DNA of 64,000 nucleotides from positions 62,001-126,000 of the forward strand of contig NZ_SDLT01000012.1 in assembly GCF_004522235.1 (NCBI RefSeq), written 5' to 3'. The stretch is from Amycolatopsis nivea. GTDB taxonomy: Bacteria > Actinomycetota > Actinomycetes > Mycobacteriales > Pseudonocardiaceae. The position numbers were made by a program, and so were the translations under genes. Position 1 is the first letter of the stretch, and the number at the start of each line of letters is the position of its first letter. A model generated the notes under the pieces. That model saw only the letters and a list, made by a program, of their open reading frames with translations, did not search any database and was not told the DNA's origin. This document shows positions 11,172-19,596 of the stretch, in pieces.

Positions 11172-11618
11172 ATGCTCCTGTCCGGTCCGGAACGCCCGAT
11201 GTCCCTGCCCACCGCCGACGATCCGCAGGTCCTGCGGCAGGCGCTGGCCGCGTACGTGCGCGAGGTCGCCGCCGCGGTCGGAGTGTCGGTGGAGTGCACG
11301 TCGTGCGAGGTCACCGACACGATCACCGCGTACGTCGCGCTGAGCGGCCGGTCCCCGCGTTTCCCCGGCCGGGATCTGATGCTGTTGTGGACCATGCGGC
11401 AGGGCTGGTCGGTGGCGGTGGAGACGACGCCCGCCGAATCCCCGCAGCCGGTGGCCCAGCTGGGCGGCGACGTCACGCCCGCGCCGGAACGGGTGCGGCG
11501 GTTCGTCGCGGAGGTCGTGAGCTCGGCCGAGACGGCCGGGAAGCCGGGACCGGTGCTGGCGGTGTCCAGTCACGGCGACCTGCGGACCCGGCTCGAGGAG
11601 CGAGTCCGCAGGTCCTGA
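11172..11618 (+). CDS. DUF6292 family protein
   Basis: A 148-residue protein with the block CEVTDTITAYVALSG, GRDLMLLWTMRQGWSVAVET and LGGDVTPAPERVRRFV, which I recognise as the DUF6292 family common in Amycolatopsis and Streptomyces. Function is unknown. AGAGGAG at 11161-11167 supports ATG 11172; ATG 11199 is possible. It stands alone and converges on the desaturase gene across a palindromic terminator. Confidence 0.75.
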   Translation: MLLSGPERPMSLPTADDPQVLRQALAAYVREVAAAVGVSVECTSCEVTDTITAYVALSGRSPRFPGRDLMLLWTMRQGWSVAVETTPAESPQPVAQLGGDVTPAPERVRRFVAEVVSSAETAGKPGPVLAVSSHGDLRTRLEERVRRS

Positions 11619-11641
11619 CGGGCCCGCGACGCGAGATCAGC

Positions 11642-11685
11642 GGTCCGTGAGGGAATCGGATCCGTCCGGATTCCCCTCACGGACC
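11642..11685. terminator. Palindromic bidirectional terminator between converging genes
   Basis: GGTCCGTGAGGGAATC and its complement, with one bulged G, form a hairpin of about 16 pairs in the 83-base gap between two converging stops (11618 and 11702). It shares GTCCGTGAGGG and GGAATC words with the palindromes near 3.9 and 19.6 kb. Confidence 0.65.
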
Positions 11686-11701
11686 ACAAGAGACCGGACG
11701 C

Positions 11702-12598
11702 TCAGGCGGCCTTGAGCTTGCGGGCGAGGCGTTCGGGCCGGGGCCAGCGCACGTGCGAGGCCCAGCGGAACTTCTCGAACATCCAGATCAGCCGCGCGGA
11801 GATGTCGAGCTGGCCGCGGCCGACGCCGTGCCGGGCCCCGGTCGGGTCGGCGTGGTGGGAGTTGTGCCAGGACTCGCCGAAGGACGCGATCGCCAGCGGC
11901 CAGAAGTTCGCCGACCGGTCGCGCGCCTCGAACGGGCGCTCGCCGATCAGGTGGCACAGCGAGTTGACCGACCAGGTCACGTGGTGCAGCGCGGCGACCC
12001 GGACCAGCCCGGCCCAGAAGAACGCGGTGAGCGCGCCCCACCAGGTCATCGTGATGAGCCCGCCCAGCAGCGCGGGTCCCAGCAGCGTCGCGACGGTCAG
12101 CACCGGGAAGAGCCGGTCGATCCGCTTCAGGTCGGCGTCGTCGAGCAGGTCGGGGGCGAAGCGGCGCGGGTTGGTCCGGTCGCGGCCGAACAGCCAGCCC
12201 ATGTGCGCGTGCCAGAAGCCCTTCGCGAGCGCGGCGGGCGACGTGCCGAAGCGCCACGGCGAATGCGGGTCGCCGTCGCGGTCGGAGTAGGCGTGGTGGC
12301 GGCGGTGGTCGGCGACCCAGTCGATCACCGGTCCCTGCATGGCCATGCTGCCCGCGACGGCGAGCGCGATCCGCAGCCCGCGGCGGGCGCGGAACGCGCC
12401 GTGGGTGAAGTACCGGTGGAAGCCGACGGTGATGCCGAGGCCGCTGACGCAGTAGAACGCGGCGGCGAGGCCGACGTCGAGCCAGCTCAGCCCCCAGCCC
12501 CAGGCGAGCGGGACCGCGACGGCGACGGCGAGAAGGGGGACGACCGCGAAGAGCTTCACCAGGAAGGCCTCGGTGCCGGTCTTGTGGCCGGCGAGCAT
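11702..12598 (-). CDS. Acyl-CoA desaturase (membrane fatty acid delta-9 desaturase type)
   Basis: An integral membrane di-iron desaturase that introduces a double bond into acyl chains. The three histidine boxes HRYFTH, HRRHHAY and HNSHH are intact and in order, separated by hydrophobic helices. From ATG 12598 the product is 298 residues. The true start is uncertain. The frame stays open to ATG 12784, and the residues just before 12598 (STVQRPPKSPQP) look native. The only good ribosome site, TAGGAG, is eight bases ahead of an ATC codon at 12641-12643, with no ATG or GTG there. The gene is isolated between converging and cspA genes; cold induction together with cspA would make sense but is inference. 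Confidence 0.85.
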   Translation of the reverse strand: MLAGHKTGTEAFLVKLFAVVPLLAVAVAVPLAWGWGLSWLDVGLAAAFYCVSGLGITVGFHRYFTHGAFRARRGLRIALAVAGSMAMQGPVIDWVADHRRHHAYSDRDGDPHSPWRFGTSPAALAKGFWHAHMGWLFGRDRTNPRRFAPDLLDDADLKRIDRLFPVLTVATLLGPALLGGLITMTWWGALTAFFWAGLVRVAALHHVTWSVNSLCHLIGERPFEARDRSANFWPLAIASFGESWHNSHHADPTGARHGVGRGQLDISARLIWMFEKFRWASHVRWPRPERLARKLKAA

Positions 12599-12940
12599 GG
12601 GCTGCGGCGATTTCGGGGGACGCTGGACGGTGCTCTGGGTGTCGATGGGTAACGCTCCTACTCGAGCTGGTCCGGCCGCCGCGCTCTGCGGGGCCGAGGC
12701 CGATGCCGCGGCGCGGACCAGGCGGAAGGGGGCCGCCTCGGGGGTGCGCCGTGCGTTGCGTACTGGCCAGGCAGGGGAGGGCATCGAGGCCAGTCGCGAC
12801 CTGCCCTGGTCAACGGGTGATCTCGCGTCCGGGTTCCCGGAACGCGGAAGACCTTGTGCGGCCGGGAAAACTCACCGGGCCGCACCGGGGTGCCGAGCTG
12901 TTTCGGCTGCCGTGGGCGGAAAAGTCCGCTTCGGCGCGGG

Positions 12941-12974
12941 TCCCCTGGTGCGGAAAGCCTTCCGCACCAGGGGA
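12941..12974 (-). terminator. Hairpin terminator of cspA
   Basis: Perfect 15-base arms (12941-12955 and 12960-12974) with an AGCC loop, starting 15 bases past the cspA stop. No U-run follows, as is usual in high-G+C actinobacteria. Confidence 0.75.
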
Positions 12975-12988
12975 AACACCGGGGAAAC

Positions 12989-13192
12989 TCAGATGGCGCG
13001 AACGCCAGTGGCCTGCGGGCCCTTCTGGCCCTGGCCGACCTCGAACTCCACGCGCGCGTTCTCCTCAAGGCTGCGGAACCCGTTGCCCTGGATCTCGGAG
13101 TAGTGCACGAAGACGTCGGCGCTGCCGTCGTCCGGGCTGATGAACCCGAAGCCCTTTTCGGCGTTGAACCACTTCACGGTGCCTTGCGTCAT
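12989..13192 (-). CDS. cspA: Cold-shock protein, CspA family
   Basis: A 67-residue single cold-shock domain, an RNA chaperone binding single-stranded nucleic acids. The RNP1-like KGFGFIS and RNP2-like VFVHYS motifs are both present, after the typical start [13 protein letters not shown] 13192 is chosen because it matches the family start and GGAGAT lies eight bases ahead; the frame extends upstream to 13249 without family similarity. A long 5' leader is likely, as for other csp genes. Confidence 0.95.
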   Translation of the reverse strand: MTQGTVKWFNAEKGFGFISPDDGSADVFVHYSEIQGNGFRSLEENARVEFEVGQGQKGPQATGVRAI

Positions 13193-13577
13193 AAAAACGA
13201 TCTCCATCGGACTCACAACAGATGCCACCTCGGCATCCGGGCCTGGCAACCGACGGTGTGCCTTCCGAAAAGAGAAACACCACGCCCGCTACATCTTGCG
13301 AGCGTGGCTGCGGGACGTACCCACCGCACGAACACAAAACACGACCGTCTTCAGTAAAGCACGCCCGGGCCGGTCTCACCAGGGCCGTCGCCCGAAGGGT
13401 CCACTGTGGACGTCGCGACGCGCGCGGCGGGGACGGCTCGCGGGCAGGTCGGAGGCGGGGAGTAGCGTCAGCACCGTCGAGAAGTCTCATCGTGCGCCGG
13501 CGTTCGAGCCGGCGTCGTCCCCGGCGGGCCCCCCCGCGGTGCCGCCGGTGGCCCCTTCCACCTCGACGAGGAGCGAC
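13193..13577. other. Divergent intergenic region between cspA and the 62-residue gene
   Basis: About 385 bases holding the cspA leader and the two divergent promoters. A 7-bp-stem hairpin CGCCGGC/GCCGGCG stands at about 13497-13517. No further gene or known RNA element is recognised. Confidence 0.5.
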
Positions 13578-13766
13578 ATGCGCTCGGAACGACGTCCGCT
13601 GTCCGCCGAAACCAGTGAATTCGCCCGTGCCCGGGTGTCCGCCGAACAGGACCTGCGCGTCCAGCAGGAGCACGCCGCCCGCACTGTCGCGGGGCACGCG
13701 CACGATGTCGATGACCTGCGGGGATTGCTCGCGATGCTCGGTCTGGAGGCGGGTGCTCGCGTCTGA
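13578..13766 (+). CDS. Small conserved-looking hypothetical protein, 62 residues
   Basis: A charged helical peptide starting at ATG 13578 behind GAGGAG. It is rich in Glu, Arg and Ala and ends GLLAMLGLEAGARV. Its last 20 codons occur again, frameshifted, at 13977-14040, which marks it as part of a local duplication. It converges on the duplicated tail of the glucosidase gene. No function known. Confidence 0.55.
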   Translation: MRSERRPLSAETSEFARARVSAEQDLRVQQEHAARTVAGHAHDVDDLRGLLAMLGLEAGARV

Positions 13767-14175
13767 CCTGACCGGGGCGGCCGCCGGGTTTGGGCTATCC
13801 AAGCCAGGCGGCTGAATCCGGGGCCAGTCTGCCGTCGATCAGCGGGCTGCTGGTGAGCAGCACCTCTCCCGGCGGGAGGGCGATCGAGCTGGCCGAGGTG
13901 TTGAGCGCGCAGATCAGCCCGCCCCGGCCGAACAGGATCTGGGCGACCCTCAGGAACACCTTGCCCGCCCTGCCGAGATGCCGATGACCTGTGGGGATTG
14001 CTCGACATGCTCGGGCTGGAGGCGGGTGCGCGTCTGACCTGGGTTACCCGAGCCAGGCGGCTGAATCGGGCGCGAGTCTGCCGTCGATCAGCGGGCTGCT
14101 GGTGAGCAGCACCTCTCCCGGCGGGAGGGCGATCGAGCTGGCCGAGGTGTTGAGCGCGCAGATCAGCCCGCCCCG
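13704..14175. repeat. Imperfect tandem duplication of two facing gene ends
   Basis: Segment 13704-13926 (end of the 62-residue gene plus the end of the glucosidase gene) is repeated at 13977-14175. About 100 bases of the glucosidase part are identical in both copies. The first copy carries 24-26 extra bases between the two gene parts. A 50-base segment of unrelated sequence separates the copies. Confidence 0.85.
13797..13926 (-). pseudogene. Duplicated C-terminal fragment of the GH13 glucosidase
   Basis: Read on the minus strand, this encodes the last 40 or so residues of the adjacent glucosidase (ICALNTSASSIALPP through GRLAPDSAAWLG) with its own TAG stop, but nothing upstream of it. It is a non-functional remnant of the tandem duplication. 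Confidence 0.8.
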
Positions 14176-15633
14176 CCCGCGGCGGAAGGCGAAGCAGCCC
14201 GCGGGCGCGCCGAACCACTGCAGTTCGTCGCCGCCGCGGAACGCCGGGTGGTGTTTCCGCAGCTCCACCGCGCGCCGGTACAGCGACAGCGTCGATTCCG
14301 GATCCTCGAGCTGCCGTTCCACGGTCAGCGACGCCCAGTCCGCGGGCATCGGCAGCCAGGTTTGTGCGGTGCGCGAAAACCCGTACGGCGGGAGCGTGCC
14401 CTCCCAAGGCAGCGGCACGCGTTCGCCGTCGCGGCTGAATTCCGGGCCCTGTGAGCGGGCGCGCGGGTCGGTCATCGCTTCCAGCGGCAGGTCGGCGTTC
14501 GGCAGGCCCAGCTCTTCTCCCTGGTACAGGTAGACCGCGCCGGGCAGGGCGAGTTCTACCAGCGCCATCGCGCGCGCCCGGCGGACCCCGGCCGCGCCGC
14601 CGCCGTAACGGCTGGCCGCGCGCCAGACGTCGTGGTTGGACAGCGTCCAGGTCGCCGGTGCGCCCGCCGAACGCGGCACCGCCAGCGACCGCTCGATCGA
14701 CGTGCGCACGGCGTCCGCGTCGAAGTGGGTGAGCACCAGGCGGAAGTTGAACGCCAGGTGAAGTTCGTCCGGCCGCAGGTAGCGGGCCAGCCGCTCCTCG
14801 TCCTGCACCCAGATCTCGCCGACCGCCATCGCGTCCGGGTACTCGTCGAGCACCTTGCGGATCAGCTGGTGCACCTCGTGCACGCCGTCGTCGTCGAAGC
14901 GCGGATCGCCCAGCACGCCGCCGCCGTGCGCGGGCGTGTCCGGGTCCATGTCGGGCAGCCCGGCGGGTTTGGCCATCCCGTGCGCGACGTCGATCCGGAA
15001 GCCGTCCACGCCCCGGTCGAGCCAGAACCGCAGGGTGCGCTCCAGATCGGCGCGGACGTCCGGATTGGCCCAGTTCAGGTCCGGCTGCTGCGGCGCGAAC
15101 AGGTGCAGGTACCACTGCCCGTCCGGCACCCGCGTCCACGCCGGGCCGCCGAACACGCTGATCCAGTTGTTGGGCGGCTCCGCGCCGCCGGGGCCGCGGC
15201 CGTCGCGGAAGTGGTAGCGCTCCCGCTCCGGGCTGCCCGGCCCGGCGGCCAGCGCGGACTTGAACCACGCGTGCCGGTTGCTCGTGTGGTTCGGCACGAC
15301 GTCCACGGTGACCCGGATGCCGCGCCGGTGCGCCTCGGTGAGCAGCACGTCGAAGTCGCCGAGGGTGCCGAACATCGGGTCGACGCCGCGCGGGTCGGCG
15401 ACGTCGTAGCCGTGGTCGGCCATCGGCGAAGGGTAGAACGGCGTCAGCCACAGCGCGTCGACGCCCAGCAGCTCCAGGTAGCCGAGCTTGCTGCGGATGC
15501 CCTCGAGGTCGCCGATGCCGTCCTCGCCCGAATCGGCGAAGGACCGCACGTAGATCTCGTAGAACACCGCGTCCGACCACCACGACGGCCGCGGAAGGCG
15601 GTCCGGCCGCCGTCCCGCGACCCTGCGTCTCAT
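14044..15633 (-). CDS. aglA: Glycoside hydrolase family 13 alpha-glucosidase
   Basis: A 529-residue cytosolic GH13 enzyme hydrolysing alpha-glucosidic bonds of oligosaccharides or trehalose-related sugars. Conserved regions are DVVPNHTS, GFRIDVAHG (nucleophile Asp), VGEIW (acid/base Glu) and LSNHD. The ATG at 15633 shares one base with the TGA of glbO (TGATG), so the two are translationally coupled. The same pair, in the same order, is Rv2471 aglA and Rv2470 glbO in M. tuberculosis. The exact sugar cannot be read from the sequence. The 3' end is duplicated downstream. Confidence 0.9.
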   Translation of the reverse strand: MRRRVAGRRPDRLPRPSWWSDAVFYEIYVRSFADSGEDGIGDLEGIRSKLGYLELLGVDALWLTPFYPSPMADHGYDVADPRGVDPMFGTLGDFDVLLTEAHRRGIRVTVDVVPNHTSNRHAWFKSALAAGPGSPERERYHFRDGRGPGGAEPPNNWISVFGGPAWTRVPDGQWYLHLFAPQQPDLNWANPDVRADLERTLRFWLDRGVDGFRIDVAHGMAKPAGLPDMDPDTPAHGGGVLGDPRFDDDGVHEVHQLIRKVLDEYPDAMAVGEIWVQDEERLARYLRPDELHLAFNFRLVLTHFDADAVRTSIERSLAVPRSAGAPATWTLSNHDVWRAASRYGGGAAGVRRARAMALVELALPGAVYLYQGEELGLPNADLPLEAMTDPRARSQGPEFSRDGERVPLPWEGTLPPYGFSRTAQTWLPMPADWASLTVERQLEDPESTLSLYRRAVELRKHHPAFRGGDELQWFGAPAGCFAFRRGRGGLICALNTSASSIALPPGEVLLTSSPLIDGRLAPDSAAWLG

Positions 15634-16031
15634 CAGACGAAGCTGTTCATCATGCTGTGCGCGGCCATTTCCAGGTACGCCCACAGCTGGCTGAGGTACG
15701 GCTCGGGCAGGTTCTCCTCGTCGATCGCGATCCGGATGCAGCGCAGCCACGCGTCGCGCTCGATCGGGCCGATCTTGAACGGCGCGTGCCGCATCCGCAG
15801 CCGCGGGTGGCCGCGCTGGTCGGAGTAGGTGTGCGGACCGCCCCAGTACTGGATGAGGAACAGCCGGAACCGCTCCTCCGCCGGGCCGAGGTCCTCCTCC
15901 GGGTAGAGCGGGCGCAGCACCTCGTCGCGGGCCACTTCCTCGTAGAACCGCTTGATGATCCGGCGGAAGGTCGGTTCGCCGCCCACCGCCTCGTACAGGT
16001 TCGCCGGTTCCGGCTCGCTCACAGTCGACAC
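15633..16031 (-). CDS. glbO: Truncated hemoglobin, group II (GlbO)
   Basis: A 132-residue 2-over-2 globin. Visible are the paired RFYEEV (Tyr B10), LYPEED (Tyr CD1), the proximal His in RMRHAPF and DAWLRC (Trp G8), the residue set of the trHbO class, which binds O2 tightly and is implicated in oxygen or NO and peroxide chemistry. The block [19 protein letters not shown] is nearly identical to the mycobacterial protein. It is the first gene of a two-gene unit with the glucosidase. Confidence 0.95.
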   Translation of the reverse strand: MSTVSEPEPANLYEAVGGEPTFRRIIKRFYEEVARDEVLRPLYPEEDLGPAEERFRLFLIQYWGGPHTYSDQRGHPRLRMRHAPFKIGPIERDAWLRCIRIAIDEENLPEPYLSQLWAYLEMAAHSMMNSFV

Positions 16032-16050
16032 ACCTCCATCTTGCCCTGCC

Positions 16051-17052
16051 TCAGCTGCGCGGCGCGCCCGACTGCTTGTCCTGCATGGACGACAGCAACC
16101 GGCCGAGCGGCGGTTCGAAACCGGCCTCCTCCAGCGCGCCGAGCAACTGCCCGCGCAGCTTCCGCTGCACCGCCCACTGCTTGCCCGGTCGCACCTTGAC
16201 CGTCAGGCGCAACACGATTCCCTCGGGCGTGACCTGTTCGACGCCGAGCATCTCCGGCGGCTCCAGCACGTTCACCGAGAGCGCGTCCGATTCGACCGCC
16301 TTCGTGGCCGCGCCGCTGAGCACCTCGGTGGCCTTGTCGACGTCCGCGGAGTAGCTCAGCGGGACGTCCACCACGGCGTAGGCAAAGCCCTGGCTCGAGT
16401 TGCCGACGCGCAGCACCTCGCCGTTGCGGACGTACCAGACGGTGCCCTTCAGGTCGCGCAGCGTGGTGATGCGCAGGCCGACCGCCTCGACGGTCCCGGT
16501 GGCCTCGCCGATGTCCACGACGTCGCCGACGCCGTACTGGTCCTCGATCATCATGAACATCCCGGAAAGGAAGTCCTTGACCAGGTTCTGCGCGCCGAAC
16601 CCGAGCGCGACGCCGACGATGCCGGCCGAGGCGATGATCGGGGCCAGGTCGATGCCCAGTTCGCCCAGCACGAGGATGAACGCGAGGCCGTAGATCAGGA
16701 ACGTCGCCATCGACTTCAGCACCGAGCCGATGGTCTTGGCGCGCTGCCTGCGGCGTTCCACCACAGCGGTGCCGAGCATCTCCGGCGCCCGTTCGCGCAG
16801 CGGTCTCAACAGCGACGGGATCTTGCCGTTGCTGCCCGAGGCCGGGAGCGTGGTGACCCGTTCGATGAGCCGCTTGGTGAGATAGCGCACCACGAACGCG
16901 ATGACGAGGATCATGATGATCTTCAGCGGCTTGGTGACGAGCCAGCCCGCCGACGCGGCGAGCCACTCGTTGTGCGTGACCGAATAGACCTGGGCGCACC
17001 ACGACCCGGTCTCGGAGATGCAGCTGGGCGGAGCGCTGAGCACGGCATTCAC
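16051..17052 (-). CDS. Small-conductance mechanosensitive channel, MscS family
   Basis: A 333-residue membrane protein with N-terminal helices, then the pore helix and beta-domain region [18 protein letters not shown] followed by [15 protein letters not shown], the MscS signature. It would release osmolytes on hypo-osmotic shock. GTG 17052 is the first plausible start (AAAGGA 12 bases upstream); GTG 17043 is also possible. It is divergent from the HNH gene and 19 bases upstream of glbO in the same direction, so it may lead that operon. Confidence 0.9.
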   Translation of the reverse strand: MNAVLSAPPSCISETGSWCAQVYSVTHNEWLAASAGWLVTKPLKIIMILVIAFVVRYLTKRLIERVTTLPASGSNGKIPSLLRPLRERAPEMLGTAVVERRRQRAKTIGSVLKSMATFLIYGLAFILVLGELGIDLAPIIASAGIVGVALGFGAQNLVKDFLSGMFMMIEDQYGVGDVVDIGEATGTVEAVGLRITTLRDLKGTVWYVRNGEVLRVGNSSQGFAYAVVDVPLSYSADVDKATEVLSGAATKAVESDALSVNVLEPPEMLGVEQVTPEGIVLRLTVKVRPGKQWAVQRKLRGQLLGALEEAGFEPPLGRLLSSMQDKQSGAPRS

Positions 17053-17207
17053 TGGCTGAGCTAGTCCTTTCTCGTTGCTTGTCCCGGCGGCGCGCAGGCG
17101 GCCGGCGAGTGGCCGCCGGGTCGCGGGTATGTGACACGTCACAGAACACGCGTGCGCCGGGGCCCTGATGTGTGGTCGACTATGCCTGCACCGGTGGAGG
17201 TGGTCGA

Positions 17208-17915
17208 GTGCCAGACCGACAACCCGTCCCCCTCGGCGGCGCCGGCCAAGCCATGGCCGAGCTGCCGCCGGAGGCGATCCTGCGTGCCTGCCCGGGAGGG
17301 TCCGCATCCGGCGGCTCCGTCCCGTCCGGGCCGGGGACCCGTCCAGGGGGAGCATCCCGTCCGCCCGGACAGCGTAGAGCCCGCGATCCGGTCGCCCCGG
17401 CGTGGGGGCGGCGCCGGGTCCTCCTGCTCAACGCCACTTTCGAGCCGCTGACCGCGGTGCCCATGCGGCGCGCGGTGGTGCTCGTCATGTGCGGCAAGGC
17501 GGAGGTCGTCCACGGCGATCCGGGCGGCGTCGAACTGCACGCCGCGACGGTGTCGCTGCCCGTTCCCTCGGTGATCCGGCTCAGCACGTACGTGCGGGTG
17601 CCGTATCGGGCGCAGGTGCCGCTCACCCGGGCCGGGCTGATGCACCGCGACCGGCACCGCTGCGCCTACTGCGGCGGCCGCGCGGAGACTATCGACCACG
17701 TCGTCCCGCGCAGCAAGGGAGGTCCGCACAGCTGGACCAACTGCGTCGCCTGCTGCGCGAAGTGCAACCACCGCAAGGCCGACCGGCTCCTGTCGGAGAT
17801 CGGCTGGCGGCTGCGCGTGGTGCCGCGCGCCCCGCACGGCCCGCACTGGCGGCTGCTGGCGCATTCCAAAGAGGCCGATCCGCTGTGGCGGCCGTATCTC
17901 GGGTCGGCGGCCTAG
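17208..17915 (+). CDS. HNH endonuclease domain protein (Rv2469c-like)
   Basis: A 235-residue protein with a C-terminal zinc-bound HNH nuclease fold: CAYCGG, DHVVPRSKGG, TNCVACC and CNHRKAD supply the two CxxC pairs and the H-N-H residues. The first 55 residues are Gly/Pro-rich and probably disordered; a conserved LLLNATFEPLTAVPMRRAV block precedes the nuclease. GTG 17208 is preferred because GGAGG stands seven bases ahead; GTG 17172 lacks a site. It is a widespread actinobacterial gene, not linked here to a mobile element; its DNA target is unknown. Confidence 0.85.
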   Translation: MPDRQPVPLGGAGQAMAELPPEAILRACPGGSASGGSVPSGPGTRPGGASRPPGQRRARDPVAPAWGRRRVLLLNATFEPLTAVPMRRAVVLVMCGKAEVVHGDPGGVELHAATVSLPVPSVIRLSTYVRVPYRAQVPLTRAGLMHRDRHRCAYCGGRAETIDHVVPRSKGGPHSWTNCVACCAKCNHRKADRLLSEIGWRLRVVPRAPHGPHWRLLAHSKEADPLWRPYLGSAA

Positions 17916-18015
17916 CCGCCCGTTCCCGGACACGCCGGCGCCCCGGCTGCCTGTGCGGCGGCCGGGGCGAGCCGATGGACCGTGCTCGACGTCCCTGTTC
18001 CGGTGCTGGCGGTGC

Positions 18016-18513
18016 TCAGGCGGCGAGGCTGTAGTCGGCCTGGCAGGTGACGCGCGTGCCCATCGTGACCCGGGTGCCGCGCGTGACGCGGGTGCCGCGG
18101 GTGACGCGCGTGCCCATGGTGACGCGGGTTCCGGCGGTGACCCGGGTGCCGCGGGTGACGCGCGTGCCCATCGTGACGCGCGTGCCGCAGGTGACGCGGG
18201 TGCCCGCCGTGACGCGAGTGCCCCGGGTGACGCGGGTCCCGCGCGTGACGCGGGTGCCCATCGTGACGCGAGTTCCGGCCGTGACTCGGGTCCCGCGCGT
18301 AACGCGGGTTCCCCTGGTGACTCGAGTTCCCATGGTGACCCGGGTACCCATTGTCACGCGAGTGCCCGCGGTGACCCGGGTTCCGCGGGTGACCCGAGTG
18401 CCGCGCGTAACCCTGGTGCCGGACGTGACCCGCGTTCCGGGCACGAATCCGGTCTCGCTGGGTGACGAAATGGTCTCGGTGATCGCCTGAGCGGGGGGCT
18501 GGACGCTCTGCAT
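18016..18513 (-). CDS. TRVTxG hexapeptide-repeat protein of unknown function
   Basis: A 165-residue protein: a 26-residue N-terminal segment (ending SETGFVPG), then 21 perfect TRVTxG hexads plus a final TRVT, then a nine-residue tail CQADYSLAA. The variable x runs S,R,R,A,M,M,R,R,A,M,R,R,A,C,M,R,A,M,R,R,M, so a higher-order R-R-A-M unit is visible. The strand is chosen because AGGAGG sits seven bases before ATG 18513; the opposite strand is also open but lacks a ribosome site. The six-residue period with Val at one position and Gly at another resembles a beta-solenoid; the 26-residue leader could also be a RiPP-type leader, but no modifying enzyme adjoins. Function unknown. Confidence 0.7.
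   Translation of the reverse strand: MQSVQPPAQAITETISSPSETGFVPGTRVTSGTRVTRGTRVTRGTRVTAGTRVTMGTRVTMGTRVTRGTRVTRGTRVTAGTRVTMGTRVTRGTRVTRGTRVTAGTRVTCGTRVTMGTRVTRGTRVTAGTRVTMGTRVTRGTRVTRGTRVTMGTRVTCQADYSLAA
18046..18435 (-). repeat. 18-bp tandem repeat array (about 21.7 copies)
   Basis: An uninterrupted array of 18-base units encoding TRVTxG on the minus strand. The first and second codon positions are almost invariant while third positions vary (ACG/ACC, CGC/CGG, GTC/GTG), so the peptide is more conserved than the DNA. Confidence 0.9.
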
Positions 18514-18799
18514 GAGGTGTCCTCCTGGGACCGGTGCGTGACGGGCTGGGGCTGGGGAGGCGGGCACAAGGCCCGTACAGGTGAAAAAGCTACGAGGATT
18601 TCAAGGTTCGGACAAGCCGCTATCGCCCGGTACGGCCGCCTGTACGGCGAGTTGCCATCTTTCGGCCCGCAGCCCTTCGCCCCAACGTTCCAGCGGACGC
18701 GGGCCAAGCGGCGGACGGCGCCTCGGCGGCGACGAACGGTCGCCCCCGGTCGCCGGTGTCGCGCGGTGGCTGCCGGAGGCATCCGATACGCTCACCGGC

Positions 18800-19054
18800 G
18801 TGAACGTTGTCGAGACGATCCTGGTCTACGCGGTCATCCCCGGGGCCATTTACTTCGTGGTCGGCGCCGCGACCTTGCGGAAGAAGTTCTCGGGGACGCC
18901 GCGGTACCGGCCGGGGCAGCCGTGGGAGTACCCCGCTATGTGGTGGACCGCCAACCCGGACGGCGTAGGAGCCGGCCACGGCCCGGCGGTTGACGTGAAT
19001 GCGGCGCCCGCGGGCGCTTCGACGGCCGCAGGAGGCGCTCGTGGCAAGTGGTGA
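18800..19054 (+). CDS. ctaJ: Cytochrome aa3 oxidase accessory subunit, CtaJ-like
   Basis: An 84-residue protein with one N-terminal transmembrane helix (about 3-25, ETILVYAVIPGAIYFVV), then TLRKKF, a PWEYPAMWW block and a Gly/Ala-rich tail ending GARGKW. This layout, including the terminal GKW, matches my recollection of CtaJ, a small subunit of the mycobacterial III2-IV2 respiratory supercomplex whose gene also lies next to pepN. It starts at GTG 18800 and overlaps the DUF5130 gene by 14 bases. Confidence 0.7.
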   Translation: MNVVETILVYAVIPGAIYFVVGAATLRKKFSGTPRYRPGQPWEYPAMWWTANPDGVGAGHGPAVDVNAAPAGASTAAGGARGKW

Positions 19055-19523
19055 AGTGACCCAGACCGCGGTCGCGGAGAAGGACCTGGCCTTCGGCGAG
19101 GTCATCACCAACAGCGGCAGGCTGTCCGCGGCGAAAATGTACGAGCCCGCGGCCCCGACGAGCCCGTTCACGGTGCAGCAGCTCGCCCGCCTGGACGAGG
19201 CCCTCACCTTCGCGACGCGCGAAACGGGCCTCGACTTCAGCATCTACCTGGGCGACCTGGGCGAAGACACCCGGGCCGGCGCGGAAAAGCTGCACGCCGC
19301 CACCGACGACCCGACGAACGCGGTGCTGCTCGGCGTTTCCCCCGCCCAGCGCGCGATCGAGATCGTCACCGGCGAGCGCGCCCACTCCCGCCTCCCCGAC
19401 CGAGGCGCGAACCTGGCCGTGGCGAGCATGGTGGCCTCCTTCAAGGAAGGCGACCTGACCGGCGGTCTCGTCAATGCCCTGCGCATGCTGAGCGACCAAG
19501 CTGGCCCCGCGCCGAAGCACTGA
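19041..19523 (+). CDS. DUF5130 protein (Rv2468c position), TPM-like
   Basis: A 160-residue protein starting at GTG 19041 with AGGAGG five bases ahead. The central block LDEALTFATRETGLDFSIYL and AVLLGVSPAQRAIEIVTG resembles the TPM fold, and the family is DUF5130. No signal peptide. In mycobacteria this gene pair also sits between the HNH gene and pepN, so it probably serves the same respiratory complex as its overlapping partner; that is inference from context. Confidence 0.75.
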   Translation: MASGEVTQTAVAEKDLAFGEVITNSGRLSAAKMYEPAAPTSPFTVQQLARLDEALTFATRETGLDFSIYLGDLGEDTRAGAEKLHAATDDPTNAVLLGVSPAQRAIEIVTGERAHSRLPDRGANLAVASMVASFKEGDLTGGLVNALRMLSDQAGPAPKH

Positions 19524-19536
19524 TACATCCCACGCC

Positions 19537-19570
19537 AGAGCCGTCCCGCACTCAGCGGGACGGCTCTTTT
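19537..19570 (+). terminator. Rho-independent terminator after DUF5130 gene
   Basis: A perfect 12-bp stem (19537-19548 with 19556-19567), seven-base loop and a T-run, 14 bases past the stop: the most classical terminator in the window. Confidence 0.9.
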
Positions 19571-19596
19571 ACGTTCTGCTCCCGCCGCTGCCGCCG

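Noticed and set aside
13487..15583. Long minus-strand frame across both glucosidase tails
   Set aside because: Out of frame with the GH13 protein; shadow.
17953..18465. Collagen-like GDxGAxGD frame on the plus strand
   Set aside because: Another shadow of the same array, no ribosome site.
18047..18490. TRVP-repeat frame on the plus strand over the hexapeptide array
   Set aside because: The 18-base period keeps all frames open; only the minus strand has AGGAGG and a non-repetitive leader and tail.
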